Positions 1 through 8,657 of a stretch of DNA of 64,000 bases are shown here, piece by piece (position 1 is the first letter of the stretch; the number at the start of each line of letters is the position of its first letter). The DNA is taken from the NCBI GenBank assembly GCA_934454585.1, contig CAKSFP010000015.1, positions 10,430 to 74,429 on the forward strand. The letters run 5' to 3'. The stretch comes from an uncultured Clostridia bacterium. Lineage in GTDB: Bacteria > Bacillota > Clostridia > UMGS1810. Made by a program: the position numbers and the translations under genes. The notes below the pieces were generated by a model, which searched no databases, was not told the origin of the DNA, and saw only the letters and a list, made by a program, of their open reading frames with translations.

Positions 1-38
1 TACGATGGCTGCGATTTAATGAGCCATCGTATTTTTTA
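1..38 (+). terminator. Intrinsic terminator at window edge
   Basis: A perfect 10-bp inverted repeat (TACGATGGCT / AGCCATCGTA) with an 11-nt loop is followed by six T residues. On the + strand it would end a transcript entering from the left of the window. It could also end the minus-strand ThuA/AraC remnant that finishes next to it. Confidence 0.75.
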
Positions 39-388
39 TATATGTTTATGTTTGGCTTGGTATGCCGACGGGGTAAGTCCGGTACTTTTTTTGAAAATCA
101 CGCTGAAGTGCTGAGCGGTTTTGTAGCCGATTTCATTCGCAATTTCATCTTTTACATCGGCATGCTTCATATGCCCCCACCAAAGGAGAACATCCGTATT
201 ATCCAAAACCTCATCAGACAATCCGTGATCTTCCATATCCCAAGTTGCTGCTCTGATACTAAATTTTCCCGACGGCGAAAGCTTTTGGTTAATAGCACCG
301 TGAATTCCTTCCAGGTAAATTTTGCAATATTTTCATCCAGTTTTTCGTGACAATACTCATTCCATATTGTAACATTTATCTTTCTCAT
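36..388 (-). pseudogene. Chimeric remnant: ThuA-domain N-terminus joined to AraC C-terminus
   Basis: The first part, read from 388 downward, begins MRKINVTIWNEYCHEK and matches the start of ThuA-like (trehalose-utilisation) proteins. A one-base deletion near 318 shifts the frame. In the next frame the ThuA pattern continues (motif VLDNTDVLLWWGHMKH). At about 130-150 the homology switches abruptly to the last helix-turn-helix of an AraC regulator (IGYKTAQHFSVIFKK, then GLTP-AY). Only about 70 of the usual 200-plus ThuA residues and about 30 AraC residues remain, so this is not a working gene. An AAGGAAGG ribosome site precedes the ATG at 388. The joint suggests a deletion that removed the end of one gene and the start of another on the same strand. 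Family assignments rest on motif recognition. Confidence 0.75.
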
Positions 389-514
389 CCCAATCTTCCT
401 TCCTTTTATTGCGTATTTCAGGTTACAGCTTAAGCTATTTGAATTATGCCACAGTCAAATAACAATTTCAAGGCATAAACCAAGCTGATTTTATTGCATT
501 TTTCGACACGAATA

Positions 515-543
515 TTGACAGGCTTTATTCTCAATGATATACT
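515..543 (+). promoter_or_regulatory. Promoter of the broken AraC gene
   Basis: TTGACA (515-520), a 17-bp spacer and TATACT (538-543) form a near-consensus sigma-A promoter 24 bp before the ATG at 567. An AGGAGG ribosome site lies at about 552-557. The promoter looks intact although the gene behind it is broken. Confidence 0.7.
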
Positions 544-566
544 ATATTTACAGGAGGCTGATATAA

Positions 567-1381
567 ATGTCCTTAACCAGCATAATAGGCTTAAAGCAAT
601 TATATTACACCGATTTTGAAATTTATAATGTTTTTGCCATGCGGCAAAAATAGATTAACGGTGCAGTCTTTCACATGAAGCAGCGCAGAAAAAGCACCGG
701 AATAATTTTTTTGAATAATGTTCAGGCTTCATATGTATGTAAATCACAGAAAAAACTCGTAATAAAAGATAAAAGCGTTGTATGCCTTCCCCGGGGAAGC
801 GAATATACCTGTTTTAATTTAGCTTGTACAGAAACATTCAATGATGCCATGCTTGTGGAAATTAATACAAAAAAAGACGGTGTTGAATTTTCTTTTTCGG
901 ATGAGCCTTTTATAATAAAGGATATTAACATTTTACTTATTGAAAAATATTTCGAAGATATTATCCGTTATTACGAAAGTACAAAACCATCACCGATTCA
1001 AATCAAATCAGCTGTTTATAATTTACTCTCCTATATATGTAAAGAAAAGAACGAAAAAGAAAAAAAGATTTTCACAAATAAACAGCGGGATTGAACTTAT
1101 AGAATCCGATATTTTATGTAACTTTTCGATAGAAGAAATTGCACAAACCTGTAATGTCAGTGTTTCTTATTTCCGACGGTTATTTAAAGAGTATTCGGGA
1201 AAGAATCCGAATGAATATCGGTTGGACATGCGCCTGAACAAAGCAAAAAAATGCTCGAAAGCAGCGGAGCTACTTTAGAACATATAACAGAAGCTTTAAA
1301 CTTTCAAAGCTCTTCATACTTTTGCCGGATATTTAAAAAAAGTTCGGTATAACGCCCGGTGATTACCGGAAAAGCATATAG
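567..1381 (+). pseudogene. AraC-family transcriptional regulator, broken
   Basis: Reading from the ATG at 567 (MSLTSIIGLKQLYYTDF) gives a cupin-like AraC N-terminus. It is stopped by an in-frame TAG at 651-653 and continues in the same frame from 654. A one-base insertion in the A-rich run near 1060 moves the reading into the frame that carries the first HTH (SIEEIAQTCNVSVSYFRRLF). One-base deletions near 1250 and 1340 are needed to continue through the second HTH (ITEALNFQSSSYFCRIFKK) to a stop at 1379-1381. All three indels fall in runs of A, so sequencing error should be excluded, but the amber codon is a separate lesion. Intact, it would be about 270 residues, the usual size for AraC-type sugar regulators. 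It may once have controlled the neighbouring locus. Confidence 0.85.
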
Positions 1382-1824
1382 AGTAAATCAAAATGGCGCA
1401 ATGTCTGTTTCGGCTATAAAAACAAGTACAGAGCTGCAGGACAAGAAAAAAGAATTATGTATAGATACGGTGAAACAGTTGAAACAGAGATATGGCAATT
1501 TGCAGGTGGCAGACACACGGGAGGCAAGCCCGATATGCCCTGTGATTAAAAAAAGCCGTCTTTTTGAACCGTTGTCCTTGCAAGGCGTCAGCCTTGCTTC
1601 GTCCGCCGGAAACAAAAACCTGTCAATTTATATTTATAAAGTATAGCATACCGTAATGCTTCAAACTGTGATTACGGCATGCCATATTTTATTTTGAAGT
1701 TATTAATGTAATTTACGGAGGAATACCTTATGTATTTTTAAACATATTCCGGTGCGGCGGCAAGGACTCTTATGCGTTTGACCGACAGAGCAATCCGAAC
1801 CTGCCTGAATTGAATTATAAGCAA
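1382..1824 (+). other. Gene-poor stretch with small remnants
   Basis: No convincing gene is seen. An open frame continues to 1646 but starts inside the AraC remnant and matches nothing I recognise. A good ribosome site (ACGGAGGAAT) precedes ATG-TAT-TTT-TAA at 1731. One frame over, about 33 codons stay open to about 1839 (including GGKDSYAFDRQSNPNLPEL), which looks like the remains of a frameshifted short gene of unknown family. The stretch also holds the terminator at 1646-1692. Confidence 0.5.
1646..1692 (+). terminator. Intrinsic terminator
   Basis: GCATACCGTAAT and ATTACGGCATGC form a 12-bp stem with one wobble pair and a 13-nt loop, followed by CATATTTTATTTT. It would insulate the yesN-type operon from transcription coming from the AraC remnant. 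Confidence 0.65.
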
Positions 1825-1864
1825 GACAAAATAAGGTAATAAACACAAAAATTGTGAATTTACA
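1825..1864 (+). promoter_or_regulatory. Operator box copy 1, upstream of the response regulator
   Basis: This 40-bp segment matches 5163-5202 at 36 of 40 positions without gaps. The shared core is AATAAACRCAAAAATTGTGA. Its right end overlaps the -35 element of the promoter at 1859. Two near-identical copies, each touching a -35 element of operons in the same locus, fit a class II activator site for the adjacent AraC-type response regulator. Binding by that protein is inferred. Confidence 0.7.
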
Positions 1865-1887
1865 GATTTAAAAAGATGTGTTATAAT
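1859..1887 (+). promoter_or_regulatory. Promoter of the response regulator/kinase operon
   Basis: A weak -35 (TTTACA, 1859-1864), a 17-bp spacer and a consensus -10 (TATAAT, 1882-1887). The poor -35 with a conserved box directly upstream suggests activator dependence, here probably autoregulation. Confidence 0.7.
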
Positions 1888-1971
1888 TTATGATGTATAT
1901 TTTTAATTTGAAAAAACAGACAATAAGTTAAGAATATATGACAAAAGCGGATGAAGAAAAGGTGTAATAGG

Positions 1972-3387
1972 ATGAAGTTATATAAGCTGATTATTGTTGA
2001 TGACGAACGTTTTACGCTGAGAACATTGGCAGATGCTGTTCCTTGGAATAAATATGGCTTTGAAACTAAATGCTTTGTTTCCCCGGAAGAGGCAATCGGT
2101 TGGGCAGAAGAAAACTTTGTTGATGCTGTTATAACTGATGTTAATATGCCGATTATAAACGGAAATGAAATGATGGAAAGAATCAGAAAGATTTATCCCG
2201 ATGTCGTGTTTGCTGTGCTCAGCGGATACGATGAATTTATCTATGCTCAAAAAGCGCTGCAGCTTGGGGCGATTGATTATATTATTAAGCCGATAGGATT
2301 TGATGCAATTGAAGCATTGTGCAAAAAAATTTATGAAAGATTAAACAAAAACGAGGCTGATGAAAAGAAAAAAATATTATCCAAGGTTAAAGAAATAATG
2401 AGAAACGCTGTAGTTGGTATAAAACCGGAAGCGTTGTATAATATGCAATTTCTATCCGATAATCCTGTTGCAATCGTGCATTGCAACAACGAGGCGTTAA
2501 AGGAGTATCTAAAATCATCACAGTATACAAAAGACGATTTATACCGTGCGATAGATAATATCGTATTGTTTAACGATAACAACAGCAGTAATATATGGAT
2601 GCGACTTGAGCTGAATATAGGCGACCTGGACTTTATTTCCATAAAACTATTTCAGAATGATGATTTTCAACAGTCTTTGATAAATGAAATTAACATGATT
2701 AAGAACGACATAGAACAGTTTTTGGGATTCAGCCCCGGGCTTGACATAGTTGACACCTATGATAACATTCAGGCTTTTATAAATGAACAAAACAAAATTT
2801 CTGAGCACGATGACCTGGTTCAAAAGCTTTACAAGCTTATAACGGAGGAAAGTGCGGATACTGCACACGAGGCTATACAAAGTCTTTACGATAATTGCAT
2901 TAACAGCAAGCTTAGCTTTAAAAAAGCAGTTAAAGATGTACTTAAAAATTTTGGCGATATAATTGATGTTTCATCCGTGTCAGACGAACAGGCTTTTGCG
3001 CTTCTGATGAATCATATAGAAAATAATATCCGTAATGAGGGTAATACTGAACGGAATAAGGCGGTGCTCAGAAGGTTTAAAAAATATATCGATGAACATT
3101 ATATGGAGGATCTGAGTCTTGACGACATAGCCGGGTATATGCACATGTCGCCAAGCTATTTCAGTAAATATATAAAAAAACTGTGTGGTGAAAAATATAT
3201 AGATTATCTGATCTCCGTCCGCCTTGAGCATGCGGGAAAATTATTGCTGGAAGAAGATTGCACGGTAAGCAGGCTTTATGAAAAGGTCGGATTCCGCTCA
3301 TCCCAGAATTTTTACAGAATGTTTAACCGTTATTACGGTTGTACCCCTAAGGAGTATAGAGAGAGATGTTTATACAAAGAAAAGTAA
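1972..3387 (+). CDS. YesN-type response regulator with AraC-family HTH
   Basis: Cytoplasmic response regulator of 471 residues. The N-terminal receiver domain (about 1-120) has the acidic pair D10/D11, phospho-acceptor D56 (VITDVNMP) and K106 (DYIIKP). The middle region is a poorly conserved linker. The C-terminal about 105 residues carry two AraC helix-turn-helix motifs (LSLDDIAGYMHMSPSYFSKY and VSRLYEKVGFRSSQNFYRMF) followed by CTPKEYR. The ATG at 1972 is chosen over the in-frame ATG at 1951 because AGGTG lies at a suitable distance and the homology begins MKLYKLIIVDDE. It overlaps the kinase gene by 22 bp, so the two are translated together. YesN/YesM pairs typically sense extracellular oligosaccharides and activate nearby Lpl-type importers. 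The 40-bp boxes at 1825 and 5163 are the likely targets (inference). Confidence 0.95.
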   Translation: MKLYKLIIVDDERFTLRTLADAVPWNKYGFETKCFVSPEEAIGWAEENFVDAVITDVNMPIINGNEMMERIRKIYPDVVFAVLSGYDEFIYAQKALQLGAIDYIIKPIGFDAIEALCKKIYERLNKNEADEKKKILSKVKEIMRNAVVGIKPEALYNMQFLSDNPVAIVHCNNEALKEYLKSSQYTKDDLYRAIDNIVLFNDNNSSNIWMRLELNIGDLDFISIKLFQNDDFQQSLINEINMIKNDIEQFLGFSPGLDIVDTYDNIQAFINEQNKISEHDDLVQKLYKLITEESADTAHEAIQSLYDNCINSKLSFKKAVKDVLKNFGDIIDVSSVSDEQAFALLMNHIENNIRNEGNTERNKAVLRRFKKYIDEHYMEDLSLDDIAGYMHMSPSYFSKYIKKLCGEKYIDYLISVRLEHAGKLLLEEDCTVSRLYEKVGFRSSQNFYRMFNRYYGCTPKEYRERCLYKEK

Positions 3388-5117
3388 ATAAGACAAGAAG
3401 CAATATATATACTAATTATAAATGGACAAGCATTTTCTTTAAATACTTGATTCTGATAACTTTGTTTTTTGTGGTTCCAACCGTTGTTGTCGGAATTTTT
3501 ACAATAAGCTATTACAACGAAAAAAATGAGAACGCCCAAAGAGTGGAGTATATAAATATTGTTTCCAAATGCAGCGGAGTTATCGAAAAATCTCTTTCGA
3601 TCGTATATGAAGATGCGCAGTATATTTCAATAAATGAGCGGATCGGAAATCTTTTAAAAAGTGACAACGTGTTAAACAAGAAAACAATTCAGCTTGCAGC
3701 AGAAGTCTATAACACGGTAAATGACAGAGTTTGCGATTCCGTATATCTTTATTCGTTAAAAAGCGGATATGTTTTTTCCTGCAAAGGCTTTGGAAGTAAT
3801 TACTTTGACAGATTTCCAGATAAAAACTGGCTTGAAAGATGCGGTGAACCGATGCCGATATACAGGCATTTTTTATACGCAAACAGGAGCTACGGATATA
3901 TTTCGGTAATTACACCTATTTCATACCTTAACGAGCACGTAGGATATGCCGTACATAATATTGATACATGGTCTTTTGATGAAGAACTGATGAACATTCT
4001 GAAGCAGGAGGATTGCCTTTTGCTGACGGATAACGATGGTACCGTAATATATGCAACCGATAAGACTCTCATTGGAACATCCGTAAACGTTGAAGAATAT
4101 AAAAACGGAAAACCGATAATAAGGTATGCTGATGATGAGATTTATGTTTCAAGCGAGATTGAGTCAAACGGCTTGAACTGTATTATAAAAGCGCCGCGGT
4201 ACCCGTTAAAATATCAGAGGTTTACTTTTGCCGGAGCTGTTACGGCAATAATGCTGCTGATTATAATTCTTTCGATATTTTTGGTATTTATAATTGCAAG
4301 TAATTTTTACAGGCAAATACAGAATATTCTTGATCTTTTTAACGGAACACAGGAGGAGGTTGCTGAAAATGGAATTAATGAGTTTTCTTATATAAGTGCA
4401 AATATTATTGGACTTATGGAAAAAAACAAGCTAACAGAAATACAGTTGGCAGCAAGAATTGAACAGGTAAGAGAAAGTCAGCGGATACTTGCCCAGTCCA
4501 GAATTAATTCACATTTCCTGATGAATACTCTTAATCTTGTGAATGTTGTTATTATGTCCGTTGTGAAGAAAGAGAACAAGGCAACATATGCGATTAAATT
4601 ATTGTCTGATATGCTCAAAAGCTCTTTGAACAGCACAAGGACTATAATCCCTTTATCGGAGGATGTTGAATTTGCAGAAAAATATATGCAGATTGTAAAC
4701 ATGAGATATGATAATGTTGTAAAAATAATATGGAATATTAAGGAGGAACACCTGGGGGTTTATGTTCCTAAATTAATGTTGCAGCCAATTATCGAAAATG
4801 CAGTAACCCACGGACTTTTACCCTCAAAGAATGAAAATAAAACAATAGAAATCTCATCATTTGAAGAAAAAGGCAGCGTATATGTTGTTGTGAGCGACAA
4901 TGGGGTAGGTATCGAAGAAAACAAGCAAAAGGAGATTAATCTGATGATGTCTGAGTCCTTTGAAAAGTGGTCTTATTGCATGATAAAGAAAAATCGCTTT
5001 GGTCTTGATAATACCAACAAATGTCTGAAGCTTATTTTTGGCGATGAATACGGGTGCCGTATTGAATCAAATCCGGGACACGGCACGAGGGTTTATATAA
5101 AAATTAAAAAAAGCTGA
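3366..5117 (+). CDS. YesM-type sensor histidine kinase
   Basis: Membrane sensor kinase of 583 residues. Transmembrane helix 1 lies at about 24-48, followed by an extracytoplasmic sensing region (about 50-280), helix 2 at about 283-310, a HAMP-like linker, and the His_kinase/HATPase region. The phosphorylated histidine is probably H383 in RINSHFLMNTLN; the family usually has NPHF, so the Pro to Ser change is a minor oddity. The N box (LQPIIENAVTHG, about 475) and G box (SDNGVGIEEN) are intact. The ribosome site GGAG precedes the ATG inside the end of the upstream gene. It should phosphorylate the adjacent regulator in response to a sugar or to the binding protein. The operon ends at the terminator near 5211-5251. 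Confidence 0.95.
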   Translation: MFIQRKVNKTRSNIYTNYKWTSIFFKYLILITLFFVVPTVVVGIFTISYYNEKNENAQRVEYINIVSKCSGVIEKSLSIVYEDAQYISINERIGNLLKSDNVLNKKTIQLAAEVYNTVNDRVCDSVYLYSLKSGYVFSCKGFGSNYFDRFPDKNWLERCGEPMPIYRHFLYANRSYGYISVITPISYLNEHVGYAVHNIDTWSFDEELMNILKQEDCLLLTDNDGTVIYATDKTLIGTSVNVEEYKNGKPIIRYADDEIYVSSEIESNGLNCIIKAPRYPLKYQRFTFAGAVTAIMLLIIILSIFLVFIIASNFYRQIQNILDLFNGTQEEVAENGINEFSYISANIIGLMEKNKLTEIQLAARIEQVRESQRILAQSRINSHFLMNTLNLVNVVIMSVVKKENKATYAIKLLSDMLKSSLNSTRTIIPLSEDVEFAEKYMQIVNMRYDNVVKIIWNIKEEHLGVYVPKLMLQPIIENAVTHGLLPSKNENKTIEISSFEEKGSVYVVVSDNGVGIEENKQKEINLMMSESFEKWSYCMIKKNRFGLDNTNKCLKLIFGDEYGCRIESNPGHGTRVYIKIKKS

Positions 5118-5162
5118 ATACAGCACTCATTTCAAAAGCATATGTTGTCTGAATTGCAAAAG

Positions 5163-5202
5163 GACAAAATAAAGGAATAAACGCAAAAATTGTGAATTTA
5201 CT
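5163..5202 (+). promoter_or_regulatory. Operator box copy 2, upstream of the transporter operon
   Basis: Partner of the 1825-1864 box, differing at only four of 40 positions (offsets 11, 13, 21 and 40). It ends in the -35 of the promoter for the permease genes. Its presence before both the regulator and the transporter links them into one regulon. Confidence 0.7.
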
Positions 5203-5225
5203 AATAAAAAAAGATATGCTATACT
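5197..5225 (+). promoter_or_regulatory. Promoter of the transporter operon
   Basis: TTTACT (5197-5202), a 17-bp spacer and TATACT (5220-5225). The geometry relative to the 40-bp box is the same as at 1859-1887. The -10 overlaps the left arm of the terminator hairpin at 5211-5251. Confidence 0.7.
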
Positions 5226-5251
5226 TTTATTGTAAAGCATATCTTTTTTTT
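5211..5251 (+). terminator. Terminator of the yesN/yesM operon, overlapping the next promoter
   Basis: AAGATATGCT (5211-5220) and AGCATATCTT (5236-5245) form a 10-bp stem with a 15-nt loop followed by a T run. The left arm is preceded by A residues, so it may work in both directions. Transcripts from the promoter at 5197 would start within or after the loop and so lack the left arm and escape termination. Read-through from the kinase gene would be stopped. Confidence 0.75.
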
Positions 5252-5298
5252 ATGAAAAAGGCAGAAAATAATAAAGACAAGAGAGGAGACATCAGTTG

Positions 5299-6246
5299 AT
5301 GACTGCAAAATCGCACCGCACTTCAATGCATAAGAGGCAGTTTGCACTTTACAAGGGGGCAAACCGCGCCTATTGGGCAATGTGTACCATTCCGTTGCTT
5401 TTTATAATACTATTTAATTATATACCGATGTTTGGTATTGTCATTGCTTTTAAAAACTACAAATTTAACAAAGGAATTTTTGGCAGCGAATGGATCGGTT
5501 TTGAAAATTTCAGACTTTTTATTAAGAGTAATGATTTTTTCAGAATAACACGAAACACTCTTGTGTTAAATTTTATGTTTATTATTCTCGGTATAATTGC
5601 TGCAGTTGCACTTGCTCTTGCATTGTTTGAAATTACAAGCAGAGCAAAAACCAAGCTTTATCAGACGGTATTAATTACGCCTAATTTTATTTCATGGGTA
5701 ATAGTTGCGTATATGGTATACGCAGTTTTAGAGCCGCGGCACGGTCTTGCCAATCAGCTTTTGGGCACTTTTGGGATAGACGCAATTGAATGGTACTCTG
5801 AACCCGATAAGTGGCCGGGAATTCTTGCAATATGCTATTTATGGAAGTCGGTAGGAATGGACAGTATTATTTATTACGCAACACTTATGGCGATAGATAC
5901 CTCGTATTTTGAGGCAGCGCGGATAGACGGTGCAAATCGCTGGCAAACGACAACCAGGATAACCTTGCCGTGTCTGACAACAATTATTATGATAAATGTT
6001 ATACTCAAAATAGGCGGGATTTTCCGTGCGGATTTTGGTTTGTTCTATCAGGTGACACGAGATGTCGGAACCCTTTATCCGACAACAGATGTTATTGATA
6101 CATATATATTCAGGGTTATGCGTGAAATGGGCAATATGAGTCTTTCTGCGGCAGTAGGTGTTATGCAGTCGGTTGTCGGGTTTGCAGTGGTTATGATTAC
6201 AAATTGGGTTACGCGGAAAATTAATCCTGAAAATGCGTTGTTTTAA
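5299..6246 (+). CDS. ABC sugar importer permease, LplB/YteP type
   Basis: Integral membrane subunit of a CUT1-family polysaccharide/oligosaccharide importer, about 315 residues with six predicted membrane helices. It begins with the family signature around NYIPMFGIVIAFKNY and contains the cytoplasmic EAA loop EAARIDGANRWQTTTRITLP, which contacts the ATPase. The ATG at 5299 is preferred over the adjacent TTG at 5296; GAGGAG lies at 5283-5288. It is first in the operon behind the operator/promoter at 5163-5225 and is followed after 18 bp by the second permease. No ATPase gene is present in the window. Lpl-type systems commonly share an MsmX-type ATPase encoded elsewhere. A second, diverged copy lies at 50318-51259. 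Confidence 0.93.
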   Translation: MTAKSHRTSMHKRQFALYKGANRAYWAMCTIPLLFIILFNYIPMFGIVIAFKNYKFNKGIFGSEWIGFENFRLFIKSNDFFRITRNTLVLNFMFIILGIIAAVALALALFEITSRAKTKLYQTVLITPNFISWVIVAYMVYAVLEPRHGLANQLLGTFGIDAIEWYSEPDKWPGILAICYLWKSVGMDSIIYYATLMAIDTSYFEAARIDGANRWQTTTRITLPCLTTIIMINVILKIGGIFRADFGLFYQVTRDVGTLYPTTDVIDTYIFRVMREMGNMSLSAAVGVMQSVVGFAVVMITNWVTRKINPENALF

Positions 6247-6264
6247 AGGAGGAAAACAGATATA

Positions 6265-7143
6265 ATGAGAAAGTTTTTCAGTTTTCAGACAGTTTTAAAT
6301 GTTTTTCTTGCGCTTTTGTGTGTGGCGGTTATACTTCCGTTTATAATGCTGCTTTCGGTTTCTCTTTCAAACGAGAAGGATATATTGGAGTTTGGATATT
6401 CATTAATTCCAAGAAGCTTTGAGCTTACCGCCTTCAAATGGATATTTAAGGAAAGCTCGGGAATTCTCAGAGCATATGGTGTTACAGCCTTATTCTCGAC
6501 TGCATATATGGTGTTGTCAACATTTTTGATGTCGCTGATTGCATATCCGCTCAGCAGACCGAGATTTCGTGCAAGAAACAAGGTTTCGTTTATTTTGTTT
6601 TTTACAATGCTTTTCTCGGGAGGCCTTGTTCCTTCATATTTGCTGATTACACAATATTTACATCTTGATGATACAATATGGGTATATATTTTGCCGGCAA
6701 TGATAAGTCCTTGGTTTGTATTCATGCTGAGAACTTCAATGGCAGGAATTCCAAATGAGTTACTTGAGGCGGCTTTGGTTGATGGCTATGGCGAATTTTC
6801 AATTTTTTTCAAGATAATTATACCATTGTCAAAGCCTACATTGGCAACGGTTGCTCTTATGCAATTTTTGAACAAATGGAACGACTGGAACACGTCGCTT
6901 TTATACATAAACAATCAGAACTTAATATCGCTTCAGTATTATTTGCAGAGAATAATGGAAAATATAAAGTTTTTGCAAAATGCGGAAAGTGGAGCGTCGG
7001 CTCTGCTGAATACGGCAGATGTTCCGTCTGAAACTGTGAGAATGGCAATGGCTGTATGCGTTGCGGGCCCCGCTCTGTTTGTGTTCCCGTTTTTTCAGAA
7101 ATATTTTGTTAAAGGCATGACTGTGGGCGGAGTTAAAGGCTAA
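6265..7143 (+). CDS. ABC sugar importer permease, LplC/YtcP type
   Basis: Second transmembrane subunit of the importer (292 residues, six predicted helices), pairing with the product of the gene 18 bp upstream. The EAA loop reads ELLEAALVDGYGEFSIFFK, and the C-terminus ends in the conserved FPFFQKYFVKGMTVGGVKG of this subfamily. AGGAGG lies at a good distance from the ATG. The gene for the binding lipoprotein follows after 50 bp, so the three importer genes form one transcription unit. The substrate cannot be read from the permease. The enzymes downstream suggest mannose-containing oligosaccharides. Confidence 0.93.
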   Translation: MRKFFSFQTVLNVFLALLCVAVILPFIMLLSVSLSNEKDILEFGYSLIPRSFELTAFKWIFKESSGILRAYGVTALFSTAYMVLSTFLMSLIAYPLSRPRFRARNKVSFILFFTMLFSGGLVPSYLLITQYLHLDDTIWVYILPAMISPWFVFMLRTSMAGIPNELLEAALVDGYGEFSIFFKIIIPLSKPTLATVALMQFLNKWNDWNTSLLYINNQNLISLQYYLQRIMENIKFLQNAESGASALLNTADVPSETVRMAMAVCVAGPALFVFPFFQKYFVKGMTVGGVKG

Positions 7144-7193
7144 ATTAAAGAGTAAAAAATTAAAAAGTATATATTTAGGGAGGTTTTATAGTG

Positions 7194-8642
7194 ATGAAAA
7201 AAGGTTTAAAAAGAGTTTTGGCTCTTTGTCTTGCGGTGGTTACGGTTTTTTCGGTTACTGCCTGCAAGAACAAGAAGACAGTCTCCGACAGTGGTGAATA
7301 TGTGAAGCTTTCGTGGTATCTGCCCGGGGATCCTCAGGAGGACACGGCTCAGGTTGTTGAGGCTATGAACGCTATTATTCGCGAGAAAATTGGAGCAGAG
7401 GTGGAAATAACATTTCTTGATGTTGCCGCATATAAACAGAGGATGAATATGATGATGGCATCCCGGAAAGAGTTTGATATTTGCCACACAGGATATGCTC
7501 TTCCCTATATTGAAACAGTGAATAACGGGGGCTTGATGGAGATAAGTGAAGTTATTGAAAAGGCCGCCCCTGACCTTTGGGAGGTTCTTCCCGGCTATGC
7601 AAAGCATGCGGTTGAATACAACGGCGAGATTTACGGCATCCCCAATATTCAGATTTACGCAAAAACAGTTGGTGCAAAAATACGTAAGGATTTAGCTGAA
7701 AAGTATAATCTTGACGCATCCAAGATACATAAGATTGAAGATCTTGAACCGTTCTGGGCACAGGTTCGCGACAATGAAAAGGAATATTATCCGTTAAGAG
7801 TCGGCGTAGGACTTGACGAGCTTGACTACAAATCGATTTCACCTATTGGCGCTTACGCTTATATTGATAACCAAACCGGGGAAATATTCAATTATTTGGA
7901 GTCAAAATGGAACAAAAACCGTATCAATATGATTCATGACTGGTATCAGAAGGGCTATATAAGGGCCGATATTGCAACTGTCGGAGATGATTCTTCGGAG
8001 GTGAATGCGGGGAAATATGCTTGTGAAATAGGCGTGTACAAGCCTGGCGTGGCTGAAGAAACCTCAGCGATGCGAGGAATTGATTATATTGCAATTCAGC
8101 TTACTGAACCCGTAATGGAAAACTCAATGCCCAGTGCAACCATTGCATCTGTGAGTGCTTGTTCAAAAAATCCTGAAAAAGCTGTGGAATTGTTATATTT
8201 GATGAATACAGATAAAAAGCTCTATAATTTACTTTGCTTTGGTATTGAGGGCAAGCATTATAAGCTTCTGGAGGATAATCTCCATGTACGACCCGATACC
8301 AAGAGCGGCTACTATGTAAACTGTTCATGGAAGTTTGGCAACACCGCAAATGCATATCTTGTTGAAGGCGAACCCAGCGATAAGTGGGAGCAAACTGCTA
8401 AACTGAACGAGGAGGCTCTTCAGGTTCCTGCATATGGATTCCGGTTTAACAATCAGTCGGTCGGAACGGAAATGGCGCAGCTTTCAACTATTCAAAAAGA
8501 GTTTACGGGGCTGTACCAGGGGGTTCTCGATCCAAAAACGACGCTGCCTCAATCCATTGAAAGACTTAGGGGCGCCGGCATGGATGTGGTTTATGAAGAA
8601 GAAGTTAGACAGTTTAAAAAATGGCAGAAATTAAAAAAATAA
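7194..8642 (+). CDS. Extracellular solute-binding lipoprotein of the importer
   Basis: Substrate-capturing lipoprotein of about 482 residues, with a signal peptide and lipobox ending VTAC (lipidated Cys at residue 24). A bilobal family 1-type solute-binding fold follows, with a DUF3502-like C-terminus (FRFNNQSVGTEMAQLSTI to the end). GTG at 7191 and ATG at 7194 are both possible; the ATG is preferred, with GGGAGG upstream. This size and C-terminus are typical of LplA-type proteins for large oligosaccharides. It follows the two permeases directly and precedes a secreted repeat protein. A diverged homologue at 48842-50314 belongs to the second locus. Confidence 0.92.
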   Translation: MKKGLKRVLALCLAVVTVFSVTACKNKKTVSDSGEYVKLSWYLPGDPQEDTAQVVEAMNAIIREKIGAEVEITFLDVAAYKQRMNMMMASRKEFDICHTGYALPYIETVNNGGLMEISEVIEKAAPDLWEVLPGYAKHAVEYNGEIYGIPNIQIYAKTVGAKIRKDLAEKYNLDASKIHKIEDLEPFWAQVRDNEKEYYPLRVGVGLDELDYKSISPIGAYAYIDNQTGEIFNYLESKWNKNRINMIHDWYQKGYIRADIATVGDDSSEVNAGKYACEIGVYKPGVAEETSAMRGIDYIAIQLTEPVMENSMPSATIASVSACSKNPEKAVELLYLMNTDKKLYNLLCFGIEGKHYKLLEDNLHVRPDTKSGYYVNCSWKFGNTANAYLVEGEPSDKWEQTAKLNEEALQVPAYGFRFNNQSVGTEMAQLSTIQKEFTGLYQGVLDPKTTLPQSIERLRGAGMDVVYEEEVRQFKKWQKLKK

Positions 8643-8657
8643 AAGGAGTGTAAAAAA

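Noticed and set aside
42..350. 102-codon + strand ORF at the left end.
   Set aside because: It lies opposite the ThuA/AraC remnant, and that strand carries the recognisable protein motifs.
1359..1646. 95-codon + strand ORF.
   Set aside because: It starts inside the AraC remnant, has no ribosome site and matches nothing I recognise.
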